Source: CAZFGK01 sp964518635 | GTDB taxonomy: Bacteria > Zixibacteria > MSB-5A5 > GN15 > FEB-12 | Direction of reading: 5' to 3' | Length of the DNA: 64,000 bases | NCBI GenBank assembly: GCA_964518635.1 | Contig: CAZFGK010000015.1 | Location: 17,552 to 81,551 of the forward strand | Part shown: positions 1-8,393 of the stretch, piece after piece | How positions within the stretch are numbered: the stretch's first letter is position 1 | How the letters are laid out: every line of letters starts with the position of its first letter | Notes under the pieces: generated by a model | Told to the model about the DNA's origin: nothing | The model's database searches: none | Seen by the model: the letters and a program-made list of their open reading frames with translations, nothing else | Position numbers and translations under genes: made by a program

Positions 1-575
1 ATTTCAATCTCATCAATTTCAGTAATCGGATCGTAGCGTTCTTCATTTCCCCCCCAGGTGGTCGTCACGCGCAGATCACCCCGTTCATTCGTCCATGATC
101 GTTCTGATTCGCTTACGGGAAATGGGGAGTAGAAATCTCTCGGATGGGCAGTAGCGATCAGATAAATACCACCGGGGGTGAGCGCGTTTGCGACACTTTT
201 GAAATGAGCGATGATATCTTCATTGGTCAGCAGATGCGCAAATCCGCAGAGAAGGGTATAGCAGCAGTCGACTTCTTCTGGCAGATCAAAATCCCGCATA
301 TCAGCGCAGATGAATGAGCAGGTATTCTGATCATTTGATCCTCGCTCTGTCGCATAGTCGATCATCTCGCGGCTGTTATCAAGGGCGAGTGATCGAATGC
401 CTCGACGAGCGAATTCACTCGCATGATACCCCGGCCCGCAGGCGAGTTCGAGAGTGCTCCGCAATTTTCGTTTGAGATGTTTTTCTGCAATGCGAGCGAT
501 GAAATCGCATTCACCGGCAAAGTCGCGGTCATCGAAGGCGATGTCGTAGATCTGAGGGAGAGAGTAGGGGGACAT
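1..575 (-). CDS. SAM-dependent methyltransferase, 3' end cut by window edge
   Basis: The minus frame opens with ATG at 575-573 and stays open to base 1, giving 191 codons without a stop, so the C-terminus lies outside the window. The translation has a class I methyltransferase fold signature: the SAM-binding motif LELACGPGYHASEFA at about residues 45-59, an acidic loop (LALDNSREMIDYA) and a motif IV region (DFDLPEEVDCCYTLLCGFAHL). The substrate cannot be told; small-molecule methylation is usual for such stand-alone domains. It begins next to a repeat-rich gap. Identification as a methyltransferase is firm; the substrate is unknown. Confidence 0.8.
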   Translation of the reverse strand, partial: MSPYSLPQIYDIAFDDRDFAGECDFIARIAEKHLKRKLRSTLELACGPGYHASEFARRGIRSLALDNSREMIDYATERGSNDQNTCSFICADMRDFDLPEEVDCCYTLLCGFAHLLTNEDIIAHFKSVANALTPGGIYLIATAHPRDFYSPFPVSESERSWTNERGDLRVTTTWGGNEERYDPITEIDEIE

Positions 576-896
576 GAAGGGAATATGTGGTGGAATGCAG
601 GAGAAGTGAAGAGGATGAAATCACGATTCGATCCGCTGCGGCGGATCAGCATGACAGGAATGAACCCGACTATTACTTTTTACACTACCTAAAATCTTGT
701 CACCGTGAGCTTGTCGAAGGGTCTTCCTTCTTCGGTGCCTCACTGAGAAGATTCGTGAAGCGAATCGAGCGGTGAGCTCTGGGTCTGTTTTCATTCCCGA
801 AGTATTCAGTTTCAGAAACATGGACCGGAAACCCACCGCTGGACTCCTCCGGAGTCTGCGCAGTGGGGCACCAAGATGTAGAAGCTGGAACCCGTA
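576..896. other. Intergenic gap filled by dispersed repeats
   Basis: No gene is supported here. The gap holds a copy of a 32-base repeat (695-726, second copy at 9938-9969 with one mismatch) and an imperfect palindrome near 822-858 (cccaccgctgg ... gcagtgggg). It also holds the start of a third repeat family member (874-914), which runs into the end of the next gene. Confidence 0.6.
695..726 (-). repeat. Dispersed intergenic repeat, copy 1
   Basis: Read on the minus strand, this is the same 32-base unit as 9938-9969, with one difference (ctcacggtgac against ctcagggtgac). The core is cccttcgacaagctca. Both copies lie between genes and near other palindromic repeats, so it is a mobile or structural intergenic repeat rather than coding sequence. 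Confidence 0.7.
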
Positions 897-914
897 TCAG
901 TGATGCGGTCCACC
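874..914 (+). repeat. Dispersed repeat family C, diverged copy
   Basis: The pattern agatgtagaagctggaaccc followed by gtgatgcggtccacc resembles 8261-8303 and 10017-10063, where gaagc.g.aac.c is followed by gatctggtgatcagggc.acc. This copy is more diverged and overlaps the last codons of the neighbouring hypothetical gene, whose C-terminus GGPHH is encoded inside it. Confidence 0.45.
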
Positions 915-1313
915 TGTCCCCTTGAAAAAGCTCTGTCGCGCATTAGGGTCGTCATAGAATCTGACATTCGATAAATCGATCTCAGGGAAGCAATCTTCTT
1001 CATAAAACAGATATTGCAATTCCTTCAGACGACCTTGAATGTCAAACTGTACAATAATGTCGAAGCGATTGTTCTGAGCAGTGTATCCAAACGCATCTGC
1101 CATGAAACCAATTGGTCGACTTGATTCTGCCTCACACCCTTCAATTTCAAATTCAAGATACGTATCGAAATGATTGAGTGAGACAACTCTCAAGAGAGGG
1201 ATATCGAGTAAAATCTGACTGGAAAGCGGTTCTCTGACGTTTCTTGAAAAGAGTAAAAGCGTTTCGGTCTCGCGTTGATTAAGTACGCGCGATTTCTGCG
1301 GCACGTCCTCCAT
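897..1313 (-). CDS. Hypothetical protein, 138 aa
   Basis: An ATG-initiated frame of 138 residues with no signal peptide or membrane segment. The N-terminus RVLNQRETETLLLFSRN is followed by alternating beta-like segments and acidic patches (EGCEAESS, YEEDCFPEIDL). I do not recognise the family with confidence. The C-terminal GGPHH is encoded by a dispersed repeat, so the native end may have been replaced. It lies 9 bases downstream of the membrane-protein operon, on the same strand, and may be its last member. Confidence 0.5.
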   Translation of the reverse strand: MEDVPQKSRVLNQRETETLLLFSRNVREPLSSQILLDIPLLRVVSLNHFDTYLEFEIEGCEAESSRPIGFMADAFGYTAQNNRFDIIVQFDIQGRLKELQYLFYEEDCFPEIDLSNVRFYDDPNARQSFFKGTGGPHH

Positions 1314-1322
1314 CCCCCCACC

Positions 1323-1952
1323 TCACCCCGTCAATCGACCGAAACTTCCGATCCAGTCGACAATCAGGAAATAGACGCGACCTATCAAGAGTGAGATTCG
1401 CCCCATGACCGTATAGCCGAAATGTGCGCCAAATGAAATCATGATGCACCAGATGCCGACATTCGCGGTCGCACCCAATATCCCCTTATGCTCTTTGGAA
1501 AAGTAGAAGTAGATCAAAGTCGAGATGACTCCGACAACCACGATTGTCGTGAGCAGCACATCCGGCACGCCACCGATCTTTTGCATCACCATCGTCCCCT
1601 TCATCTGCCCGAGAACATTTCCATGCAGTTCGGAAAGCACAAAAATTCCGGCAGTCGAACCCATTATGAAAGCAAGTCCGATACGAGAAAGGTACGAGTA
1701 TTTGTCACTCAATCGGGAGAACATCAGAATGCCGATCACCGAAGGGATCGCCAGCATCCACTCCCCATCATTGAAGATCGGACGGTAGATCTGATCACGA
1801 ATGACGGTCTCGTGAATGAGTCCCATATAATAGCCAGCCGAAATACCGGCGTAGAGATGCTCTGCAAATTTGTAAATCGGATTGTCACGATACAGGAAGC
1901 TGAATATCGCGAGGGTGAAAAAGGCCATGATCCAGATTTGAAAGAGATCCAT
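1323..1952 (-). CDS. Integral membrane protein, last core gene of DUF6754 operon
   Basis: The start is set at ATG 1952 (MDLFQIW), one base after the upstream stop at 1954; a longer frame would overlap the neighbour. The product has 209 residues with about six hydrophobic helices, starting with IWIMAFFTLAIFSFLY and ending with VYFLIVDWIGSF. No catalytic motif is seen. The 1-nt spacing to the gene before it, and the string of four membrane genes, argue for one inner-membrane assembly. Function unknown. Confidence 0.75.
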   Translation of the reverse strand: MDLFQIWIMAFFTLAIFSFLYRDNPIYKFAEHLYAGISAGYYMGLIHETVIRDQIYRPIFNDGEWMLAIPSVIGILMFSRLSDKYSYLSRIGLAFIMGSTAGIFVLSELHGNVLGQMKGTMVMQKIGGVPDVLLTTIVVVGVISTLIYFYFSKEHKGILGATANVGIWCIMISFGAHFGYTVMGRISLLIGRVYFLIVDWIGSFGRLTG

Positions 1953-1953
1953 G

Positions 1954-2799
1954 CTAGCTCCGAATCCCTTTTTCTGCGTCAAGGCGACGACCGACGAAGT
2001 AGCCGATATTCCCAATCAGGACGAGGAAGATAATCAGGAAGTGGACAATCGACTGCGCCCCCATCCCGGTGATAGCGAGTCCGGGTTTGCCGACGAGCTT
2101 TTCATATTCCGCTGCCCCCTTCATGCCGCCAAGCAATCCGTCTAATTGTCCCGCCGCGAAGTAGGCATACTGCTTTGGAGCCATCACTGCTGTTACACCA
2201 GCGGACATCGGGATGCTGTACTGTGCGCGGACAATCGAAATCCAATAGTCGATGACTCCGTTGTCAGCTATCACGACGATGTACTTCACATCATTGTAGC
2301 TTTTCACTGACTGCATGAGCGGCAACTGTGCGAGTGGAGTACCTGAATTGTCTGCCGGATAGATCGATTCGATTGAGGTTCCCATCCCGCGCAATACAGA
2401 GACGTAATTTGGTTTGTAGCCAAGATTCACGAAATCAACGCCGTAGGTCTTATTGTATTGAGCTGCCAAATCACGAGTTACTCGCTCGGCGACTGATGGC
2501 CCACCGAAAGGAATAGTACTGACCGTGACGATCTTGCAATTCTTGCGCCACAACTGATGCAGGACGGCTCGTGACATTGGCTCAGTTTCAGCGAGGGCTT
2601 GTGCATACATGTCGAAGGTAAGAAGCACATTGGAGCCATCCGGCAACGCTTCGACTGCGTCATACATTTTCTGTGCTTCAGGAGTGACTCGCATCGGGAA
2701 ATCTGTGGGAAAGAGAAATGGAATGATGACTGCCGCGGCGACCATCAGAAAGACCACCTTGCGGTCGATCTTTGATAATTTCGCGAGCAATACCATCAT
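1954..2799 (-). CDS. Membrane-anchored protein with Rossmann-like periplasmic or cytosolic domain
   Basis: 281 residues. One hydrophobic helix near residues 13-32 (VVFLMVAAAVIIPFLFP) and another near the C-terminus (IVHFLIIFLVLIGNIGYFVG) bracket a soluble domain of about 210 residues. That domain has alternating strand and helix segments (NVLLTFDMYAQA, CKIVTVSTIPFGG, KYIVVIADNGVIDYW, MSAGVTAVMAP), which look Rossmann-like. It sits in the middle of the DUF6754 operon with 1-3 base gaps on each side. The family is not one I can name; the function is unknown. Confidence 0.75.
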   Translation of the reverse strand: MMVLLAKLSKIDRKVVFLMVAAAVIIPFLFPTDFPMRVTPEAQKMYDAVEALPDGSNVLLTFDMYAQALAETEPMSRAVLHQLWRKNCKIVTVSTIPFGGPSVAERVTRDLAAQYNKTYGVDFVNLGYKPNYVSVLRGMGTSIESIYPADNSGTPLAQLPLMQSVKSYNDVKYIVVIADNGVIDYWISIVRAQYSIPMSAGVTAVMAPKQYAYFAAGQLDGLLGGMKGAAEYEKLVGKPGLAITGMGAQSIVHFLIIFLVLIGNIGYFVGRRLDAEKGIRS

Positions 2800-2802
2800 G
2801 AC

Positions 2803-3474
2803 CTAGTTCCGCCCCAGATAGGTACGCTCGATACCGAGGAGAATGCGCAGTGACATCGTCGCTGCTCCAAGTGCTGCGCCGATGATAATTCCACGCTGCA
2901 CCGCCATATTGAAACCATTCATGACATAGCTATTGATCAGTTCGGGGAGTGGATCGGCGATACTGCGCAGGAACGCCTCCCCCATCGGCACTCGCCAGAG
3001 CATCACAAGGGCGGCAGTACAGAGTAAGATCGTCGCCTGCGCCGAACGAGCACGGAATGCACGATAGGCGGCACTCGCGATATAGAAAGCAAGCAGCGCG
3101 AACATCGTCGCTGCCATCGGTGTGCTCACATTGACAAACATCCAGTCATAGATCGATCCCGGATCACGCCCAAAGAGATTTCCACCCATACTGCGAGGGA
3201 TAATCGCCGGAATTGCGAGAAGAAGAACGCCAATAACCGTAACGAGGTTATATCCCCAGCCGGTACGTTTCGAACTGACTGCTTTCCAGTTAATGCGAAA
3301 GATCGAGACCGCTCCGAGGAGCAATGAGAAACCACCGATGATCGTTGCCCAGATCAGGAATTCCTGCGAGATGATACTCAGCCAGTTTTCCCCTTCAGGA
3401 GCAAAGAAGGCGAGGACCATGATCAGTCCCGAAACAAAGGCAATGATGAGAGGGATTGTTTTTTTCAGCATCAC
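2803..3474 (-). CDS. Integral membrane protein in DUF6754 operon
   Basis: 223 residues with about six hydrophobic segments, beginning with IPLIIAFVSGLIMVLAFF and including FLIWATIIGGFSLLLGAVSIF and VTVIGVLLLAIPAII. Its ATG overlaps the stop of the upstream DUF6754 gene and its stop is 3 bases before the next start, so the genes are translationally coupled. No enzyme motif is visible. By context it is the membrane-embedded part of a complex with its two soluble-domain neighbours; that role is inference. Confidence 0.75.
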   Translation of the reverse strand: MMLKKTIPLIIAFVSGLIMVLAFFAPEGENWLSIISQEFLIWATIIGGFSLLLGAVSIFRINWKAVSSKRTGWGYNLVTVIGVLLLAIPAIIPRSMGGNLFGRDPGSIYDWMFVNVSTPMAATMFALLAFYIASAAYRAFRARSAQATILLCTAALVMLWRVPMGEAFLRSIADPLPELINSYVMNGFNMAVQRGIIIGAALGAATMSLRILLGIERTYLGRN

Positions 3475-4433
3475 TAGATGTTCTTAAAAATATCGACGTA
3501 CCAATTGTTATCGCCGGTTGCCAGAAGAAGGACACCAATGAGTATGGCAATTTCGATCAGCACTTTCATGAAATCCTGCCCTTTGAGTCCACCGAGCATG
3601 AGAGGTTCATGCGACAAATAGGCGGACGCAGCATAGAGTTCTTCCCCCATGAGGGCGTAGTCGCAGGCGGCGATAAAAAATGGAATCTGTTCCGGTCGCG
3701 CGGTTCCGGCGATCTGAATTGATCCAGCGGCGTTTCCTGTTTCGGCAAGAATCAGTGACTCGGCGGCAAAGTAGCCCATGAAGATATTCGCAGCAGGGCG
3801 TTCACGAGTCATGATGCCATTCACTGCCGCGGCGTAGGCCATCTGTTCTCCGGCGACATAGCGGACGGAATCCTTGTTGTACGAATCGGGCTTTCCTGCT
3901 TCGGCGTACGAATTTTGCACGACTTCCTGACAGGCGGCAAGAACGAGAGGATAGCGAAGCGGAACAATCAGGGGAGTTTCATACTGTGCGGTGATCTTTG
4001 CAACGCGACCTAAGATCGACACGCCGGCAATAGTCTCGATCTCATCTAATTCCTGCAAGCCGGGAATAAAGAGAACCGGGCGACCCATTTCGGTCGCGCG
4101 ACCGACTGCCTCTTCGATTGCATCTAGTCCGGCGATTTTTCGAATGAAGAGATTCTTCCCCTGACGTGCCCAGGCGGTATAAAGCATTACTACCGCCGAA
4201 AACAGAACCAACAGAATCAAAGCATTGGTTCGTTCAGTACGAAACCAGGCATCGATACCGGTTTTTGCGACTGCCGTGCTGTCTTGTGCGTGAATCAGAG
4301 TCGGGAAGATGCTGAGAAATAGAATGAATAGAGAAGCAACGAAGAGAGTCGATGCAATTGAAGACGTCTGTCGAGAAGTGAATCGATTCTCTTGCACGAA
4401 CGAGAATATGTTCTCCCTGTAAGCGATTGTCAA
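3474..4433 (-). CDS. DUF6754 family membrane protein
   Basis: 319 residues. An N-terminal hydrophobic stretch ending LIHAQDS may be a signal peptide, followed by a helix (ALILLVLFSAVVMLYTAW), a soluble domain, and a C-terminal helix (LIEIAILIGVLLLATG). The soluble domain carries the features I associate with DUF6754: GRPVLFIPGLQELDEIETIAG, YETPLIVPLRYPLV, ANIFMGYFAAESLILAETG and IQIAGTA. Role unknown. First gene of the operon. The start is uncertain: the frame opens with TTG without a clear ribosome site, and a GTG at 4397 is an alternative. Confidence 0.8.
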   Translation of the reverse strand: MTIAYRENIFSFVQENRFTSRQTSSIASTLFVASLFILFLSIFPTLIHAQDSTAVAKTGIDAWFRTERTNALILLVLFSAVVMLYTAWARQGKNLFIRKIAGLDAIEEAVGRATEMGRPVLFIPGLQELDEIETIAGVSILGRVAKITAQYETPLIVPLRYPLVLAACQEVVQNSYAEAGKPDSYNKDSVRYVAGEQMAYAAAVNGIMTRERPAANIFMGYFAAESLILAETGNAAGSIQIAGTARPEQIPFFIAACDYALMGEELYAASAYLSHEPLMLGGLKGQDFMKVLIEIAILIGVLLLATGDNNWYVDIFKNI

Positions 4434-4483
4434 TCGGACAGATCGGCGGGCGCACCGTCTGCGTGTCGAAGTATTGGCAAAAG

Positions 4484-4510
4484 AAAACGGCCAGTAGATA
4501 CTGGCCGTTC
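4484..4510 (-). terminator. Rho-independent terminator after pgi/pmi
   Basis: The stem aacggccagta / tactggccgtt (4486-4496 with 4499-4509) is followed on the minus strand by ttttctttt. It lies 23 bases past the stop of the isomerase gene, so it ends the ptsI-isomerase transcription unit. Confidence 0.75.
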
Positions 4511-4532
4511 GTCGATAATCTGATTAAAGAAA

Positions 4533-5597
4533 CTACGCGAGTTGCTTCTTGAGCGTCTCAATCGCCGCGACCGGAGTCGGGTCGACTTTCTGCGCAATGG
4601 CGAGGTAGTAGCTAACGAAGTCACCGATCTGAACCAGTGACATCATCCGTTCCAGCGGAGTCGAGCCGGTGCTCTTGATATCATAGACCGGCACGCCCTG
4701 TTGCTGAATCAGTCCGCGAACGATTTCCATTCGCTTGGTGATTTTCGGGTGGTCATCGGCATCATGCAACTGTACTACCGCAAGTTTATCCTTCATCGGC
4801 TGAATCAATTCATTCCAGCCGACCAGTTCATTGTGATTGAATTCCGCAAACTGATTGGCGAAGGCAAGGGATTTCCCGTTTTCGCAGAGCTGCCCTTTCC
4901 AGCGAGTCGCAACCACATCAGTCATCGTCGCGCCGCCATAGACTACCGGAATTCTACCGGCAAGTTTCTGAGCGAGCATCTTGGCGGCGTTTTTCTCAAC
5001 CGGAAGATCTTCGATGTATTTCGAACGCTCACGCTTGAGCAATTCAATCGTCGCGGGGAGCTGTTTCATGATCCCTTTGGCAAAGCCAGCGATGTCCATC
5101 AAATAGAGAATCGGAATCATGGCATAGCCAAGTGCCGCGCGTGGCTGCATGCCGGAGGGTAACAGCAGGCAGGGGATATCATTGAGTGAGGCGACTTCAC
5201 GGAGCATCCCGCCGGTGGTCATGGCGACCATCAGTGCTTTCCGACCGAGGGCATCATCGACGGCGGCAAGGGTCTCTTCGGTGTTGCCGCTGTACGAAGA
5301 TGCGATCACCAGGGAGTCGTCATCGACATATTCCGGCAGGGCATAATGCCGCACCACCTGAAACGGGATCTGAATCTTCGATGCAAGCAGTGATCGGACG
5401 AGATCCCCACCAATGGCGGAACCACCCATGCCGATGACGACGATATTCCCGACGCCGGCCAGTTCGGAGGAAGTGATCTTCCAGCCGGAGGCGATTTTCT
5501 GGGCATCGGCAAGCTGCTCGGGAAAGTCGAAGATCCGGTTGTACATATTCCCCGGGTCGAGAGCGCGAATGTCGGTCACATTATCGAGCGTAGCCAA
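4533..5597 (-). CDS. Bifunctional phosphoglucose/phosphomannose isomerase
   Basis: 354 residues with two SIS domains, as in the archaeal/bacterial bifunctional PGI/PMI family. It interconverts fructose-6-P with glucose-6-P or mannose-6-P. Visible motifs: VVIGMGGSAIGGDLVRSL near residues 52-69, VIASSYSGNTEETL near 96-109, and the C-terminal SIS half with NHNELVGW. The start is TTG 5597 with aaagga 7 bases upstream. It follows ptsI by 66 bases on the same strand. With the GDP-mannose-type nucleotidyltransferase at 40.5 kb it could feed sugar-nucleotide synthesis. Confidence 0.88.
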   Translation of the reverse strand: MATLDNVTDIRALDPGNMYNRIFDFPEQLADAQKIASGWKITSSELAGVGNIVVIGMGGSAIGGDLVRSLLASKIQIPFQVVRHYALPEYVDDDSLVIASSYSGNTEETLAAVDDALGRKALMVAMTTGGMLREVASLNDIPCLLLPSGMQPRAALGYAMIPILYLMDIAGFAKGIMKQLPATIELLKRERSKYIEDLPVEKNAAKMLAQKLAGRIPVVYGGATMTDVVATRWKGQLCENGKSLAFANQFAEFNHNELVGWNELIQPMKDKLAVVQLHDADDHPKITKRMEIVRGLIQQQGVPVYDIKSTGSTPLERMMSLVQIGDFVSYYLAIAQKVDPTPVAAIETLKKQLA

Positions 5598-5663
5598 GTC
5601 GAGTCCTTTCGAGACGTATCACGTCCGGTCTGCCGATAGGGTTCGGCGTTGCTTGAGCTTCTG

Positions 5664-7415
5664 CTAATCCAGAGTGTTCTGGAACGCCTGAAGCCGTCGT
5701 AGAACCGCCGAGGCGGTAGAAATGCCCAGCGAGTCGGAAACAAGGGCGCGGGAGGTCGCAATGTCAATTTTTTTGATGAGTTTGACGGCATCAAAGATTC
5801 GGGCCGGATGCATCGAAAATTCACGAACTCCCATCCCAATCAGCAGCGGAAGGGCCAAAACATCCCCTGCCAGCTCCCCGCAGACACAGACTGGCTTCCC
5901 GTGCTCCATCGCTTTTCGGTTCACACGCTCCAACAAAGCGAGCAATGAGGGGTGGAGGGGGTTGTACAACGATGCGACCCGGACATTATTCCGGTCGGCA
6001 GCAAGCACATATTGAGTCAGGTCATTGGTGCCAATCGCGATGAAATCGACGAGAGGCAGAATCTGCCCAATACTGATCGCTGCCGAGGGGACTTCGATCA
6101 TCACGCCGACTTTTATCCCCTCATCGAATGCAACCCGTTCCTTTTTCAGGTCAGTCATCCCCTGACGAATCAGTTTTCGGACCAGTTCAACTTCGTAGGC
6201 ATCGGTGATCATCGGAATCAGTATGCGAACATTACGTCGAGAGGAAGCCCGCAAAATCGCGCGAATCTGTGCGAGGAAAATCTCCGGCAGAGCGAGCATC
6301 GGGCGAATTCCGCGCCAGCCGAGAGCAGGATTCTCTTCATCCTGCGCAAATGCCTCTTTGCCGAGGGCATCGGCAGGCATTTTATCTGAGCCGAGGTCGA
6401 ATGTGCGGAGAACGACATAGCTGCTTGCATAAGTCTCAGCGATTTCACGATAGCGCTCAGTCTGGGCACGCTCATCCGGAAACTCCCCCGCTTCGAGATA
6501 GAGAAATTCTGTTCGAAACAATCCGACCGGCACATTTCTCTCAGAGAGAATTTCGTCGACGGTTCCCGGTAATTCCAGATTTGCAGCGACGGTGATCACG
6601 GTTCCATCCGCGGTGCGAGGCGGAAATGAGAGGGTGCGAAGCTTGGTAACCAGCGCGGCGCCGAGACGTTTGCGCTGTTTGGTATATTCCGTCCATTCGG
6701 TATCGGTCGGGTGAATGATCACCTGATCGGCGGGGCCGTCGATGATCAGTCGCGATCCTTCCGGAATAGATGTCCACGACGACCCGATCACGAGAGAGGG
6801 CATCATGAGAGAGCGTGCAATCAACGCCATGTGGGAGTTTTTCCCCCCCTCTCCGCACACAAATCCGACCGCTTTTCGATTCCGAAAAATGAGAACATCG
6901 GACGGCGAAAATGAGGGCCCGACTAAAATCTGCTGACCAGTAAATGGAGTTTCCGGTTGTTCCTCTTTACCAATCAGATGAGCGAGTACCCGCTGCGCGA
7001 CTGATTCGATATCGATAGCCATCTGCTGGAGATAGGTGTCGCTGGCATGTTTGAGCGGAACAATCGCTTCCTGTACCTGATGGGCATAGACCGAAGCGGC
7101 ATTCTTGCGACGGTCGGTGATCTCCCGCTTCACTTCGTTGAGAAACTGGGCATCCCCGGCGATCATAAGCTGGGCATCGAAGATTTTGACCACCGGCCCC
7201 CCCATTTTACGGGCGGCAGAATGACGCAGAGCGGTCAGTTCGTCGATAGTGCGGGTCACTGCCCGATCAAGTAAGGCGAGCTCATCACTGACCTTCTGCG
7301 GCGCAATCGAAAGCTCCGGAATCTCGAACTCGGTCGATGCCACAATATGGCAGGTACCGAGAGTGATGCCGGATGAGATGGTCTGTCCGCGAAGTACGCG
7401 CCGTTTTTCGGGCAT
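5664..7415 (-). CDS. ptsI: PTS Enzyme I (phosphoenolpyruvate-protein phosphotransferase)
   Basis: 583 residues, the usual length. It autophosphorylates from PEP and passes phosphate to HPr in the cytosol. Domains: N-terminal HPr-binding region, a swivelling domain with the phospho-histidine in GGKNSHMALIARS (His195), then the PEP-binding barrel with FRTEFLYLE, LRTFDLGSDK, IGTNDLTQY and the active-site cysteine in CVCGELAGD (Cys512). The canonical GGxTSH has become GGKNSH, a mild change. A ggagg lies 11 bases before ATG. HPr is far away at 50296; no EII permease is in the window, so a regulatory PTS is possible. Confidence 0.93.
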   Translation of the reverse strand: MPEKRRVLRGQTISSGITLGTCHIVASTEFEIPELSIAPQKVSDELALLDRAVTRTIDELTALRHSAARKMGGPVVKIFDAQLMIAGDAQFLNEVKREITDRRKNAASVYAHQVQEAIVPLKHASDTYLQQMAIDIESVAQRVLAHLIGKEEQPETPFTGQQILVGPSFSPSDVLIFRNRKAVGFVCGEGGKNSHMALIARSLMMPSLVIGSSWTSIPEGSRLIIDGPADQVIIHPTDTEWTEYTKQRKRLGAALVTKLRTLSFPPRTADGTVITVAANLELPGTVDEILSERNVPVGLFRTEFLYLEAGEFPDERAQTERYREIAETYASSYVVLRTFDLGSDKMPADALGKEAFAQDEENPALGWRGIRPMLALPEIFLAQIRAILRASSRRNVRILIPMITDAYEVELVRKLIRQGMTDLKKERVAFDEGIKVGVMIEVPSAAISIGQILPLVDFIAIGTNDLTQYVLAADRNNVRVASLYNPLHPSLLALLERVNRKAMEHGKPVCVCGELAGDVLALPLLIGMGVREFSMHPARIFDAVKLIKKIDIATSRALVSDSLGISTASAVLRRLQAFQNTLD

Positions 7416-7626
7416 GTGAGCCGTGGTCCTCCAGATGTTTCAGAGTGAATAACCGCATTTGCGCCCGTTCCGGCAATCTTGAAGATGGGGGAATTGAGGG
7501 CTGATTCGGACCCGTTCTTGTACGGTTTGCGAAAATATTGTTCAGTTGGCGAAGGATTCCAGACGATTCCCCCCTGAAATGCGTATAGGGTGAAAAGAAC
7601 GACATCCCTTTCAAGGAGTGCCTCAC

Positions 7627-8196
7627 ATGCAACGACGCGAATTTCTGTCTTCGGCGGTTCAGGCAACCGCCGGACTTATTCTTGCCCCTTCACTCTTGCT
7701 CGCGCAGGAGAAACCAGCTTCAGATAGTGCGGTGGTTGAGAAAAAGAAACCCGTTCGTCCACCGGCGATGAATCCGGATTTGGTGAAAGAGTTTGTCACC
7801 GCCGGTCACAATGACTTTGCGAAAGTCAAAGAGATGCTTGCCAGTGATCCCTATTTCGCGCTCGCTACTTGGGATTGGGGGGGCGGGGATTTCGAGACTG
7901 CGCTTGAAGGGGCCGGTCACATGGGGGAAAAAGAGATCGCGAACTATCTGATTGAAAACGGCGCACGTCCGAGCGTATTTGTACTCACGATGTTGGGTGC
8001 GACGGAGATTGTGAAAGGGATGATCGAAAAATATCCCGCACTGCTCAGGACTCGCGGACCGCATGGATTTACACTGTGGCATCACGCGAGTAAGGGTGGA
8101 GCGGAATCGGCAGAACTGCTGAAGTATATCGAATCAAAAGGTGTGACAAAGCATCATCTGCCGCTATTCGGCGAAGATGGAAAGCCGAAGGGTTAG
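7627..8196 (+). CDS. Tat-exported ankyrin-like protein
   Basis: The start is ATG 7627 with aggag 8 bases upstream; the GTG at 7618 lies inside that site. The N-terminus MQRREFLSSAVQATAGLILA is a twin-arginine signal, ending near LLLAQEK. The mature part (about 160 residues) has ankyrin-like helix pairs: LVKEFVTAGHNDFAKVKEML, EKEIANYLIENGARPSVF, and GFTLWHHASKGGAESAELLKYIESKG. Such proteins mediate protein contacts in the periplasm; no enzyme motif is seen. It stands alone, facing away from ptsI. Confidence 0.72.
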   Translation: MQRREFLSSAVQATAGLILAPSLLLAQEKPASDSAVVEKKKPVRPPAMNPDLVKEFVTAGHNDFAKVKEMLASDPYFALATWDWGGGDFETALEGAGHMGEKEIANYLIENGARPSVFVLTMLGATEIVKGMIEKYPALLRTRGPHGFTLWHHASKGGAESAELLKYIESKGVTKHHLPLFGEDGKPKG

Positions 8197-8260
8197 AGAA
8201 GCATCAGGGACGAAACTGAGCAAGTGGCCCGACCGCGTAGGTCGGATTTCCGTGTGACTT

Positions 8261-8303
8261 AGATTTTAAGAAGCAGAAACACTGATCTGGTGATCAGGGC
8301 ACC
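8261..8303 (+). repeat. Dispersed repeat family C, copy 2
   Basis: It contains the palindrome ctgatctggtgatcag and shares the order agatt...gaagc.g.aac.ctgatctggtgatcagggc.acc with 10017-10063. A preceding palindrome (cgacc gcgta ggtcg at about 8230-8245) has a counterpart before the other copy (agacc ggga ggtct near 9993). The two-part layout is therefore shared. Confidence 0.65.
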
Positions 8304-8393
8304 CATGCTGCATGTCCGTCATCTTCCGCCAATTCTTGTCTTGCCAACCAATAATTGCTATCTTTACGTCGCATAGAAAAAAGAGGAGGCAAG

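Noticed and set aside
1488..2033. Plus-strand open frame opposite the membrane operon, rich in His, Arg and Asp
   Set aside because: Its composition is that of the complement of membrane helices; the minus-strand genes explain the region.
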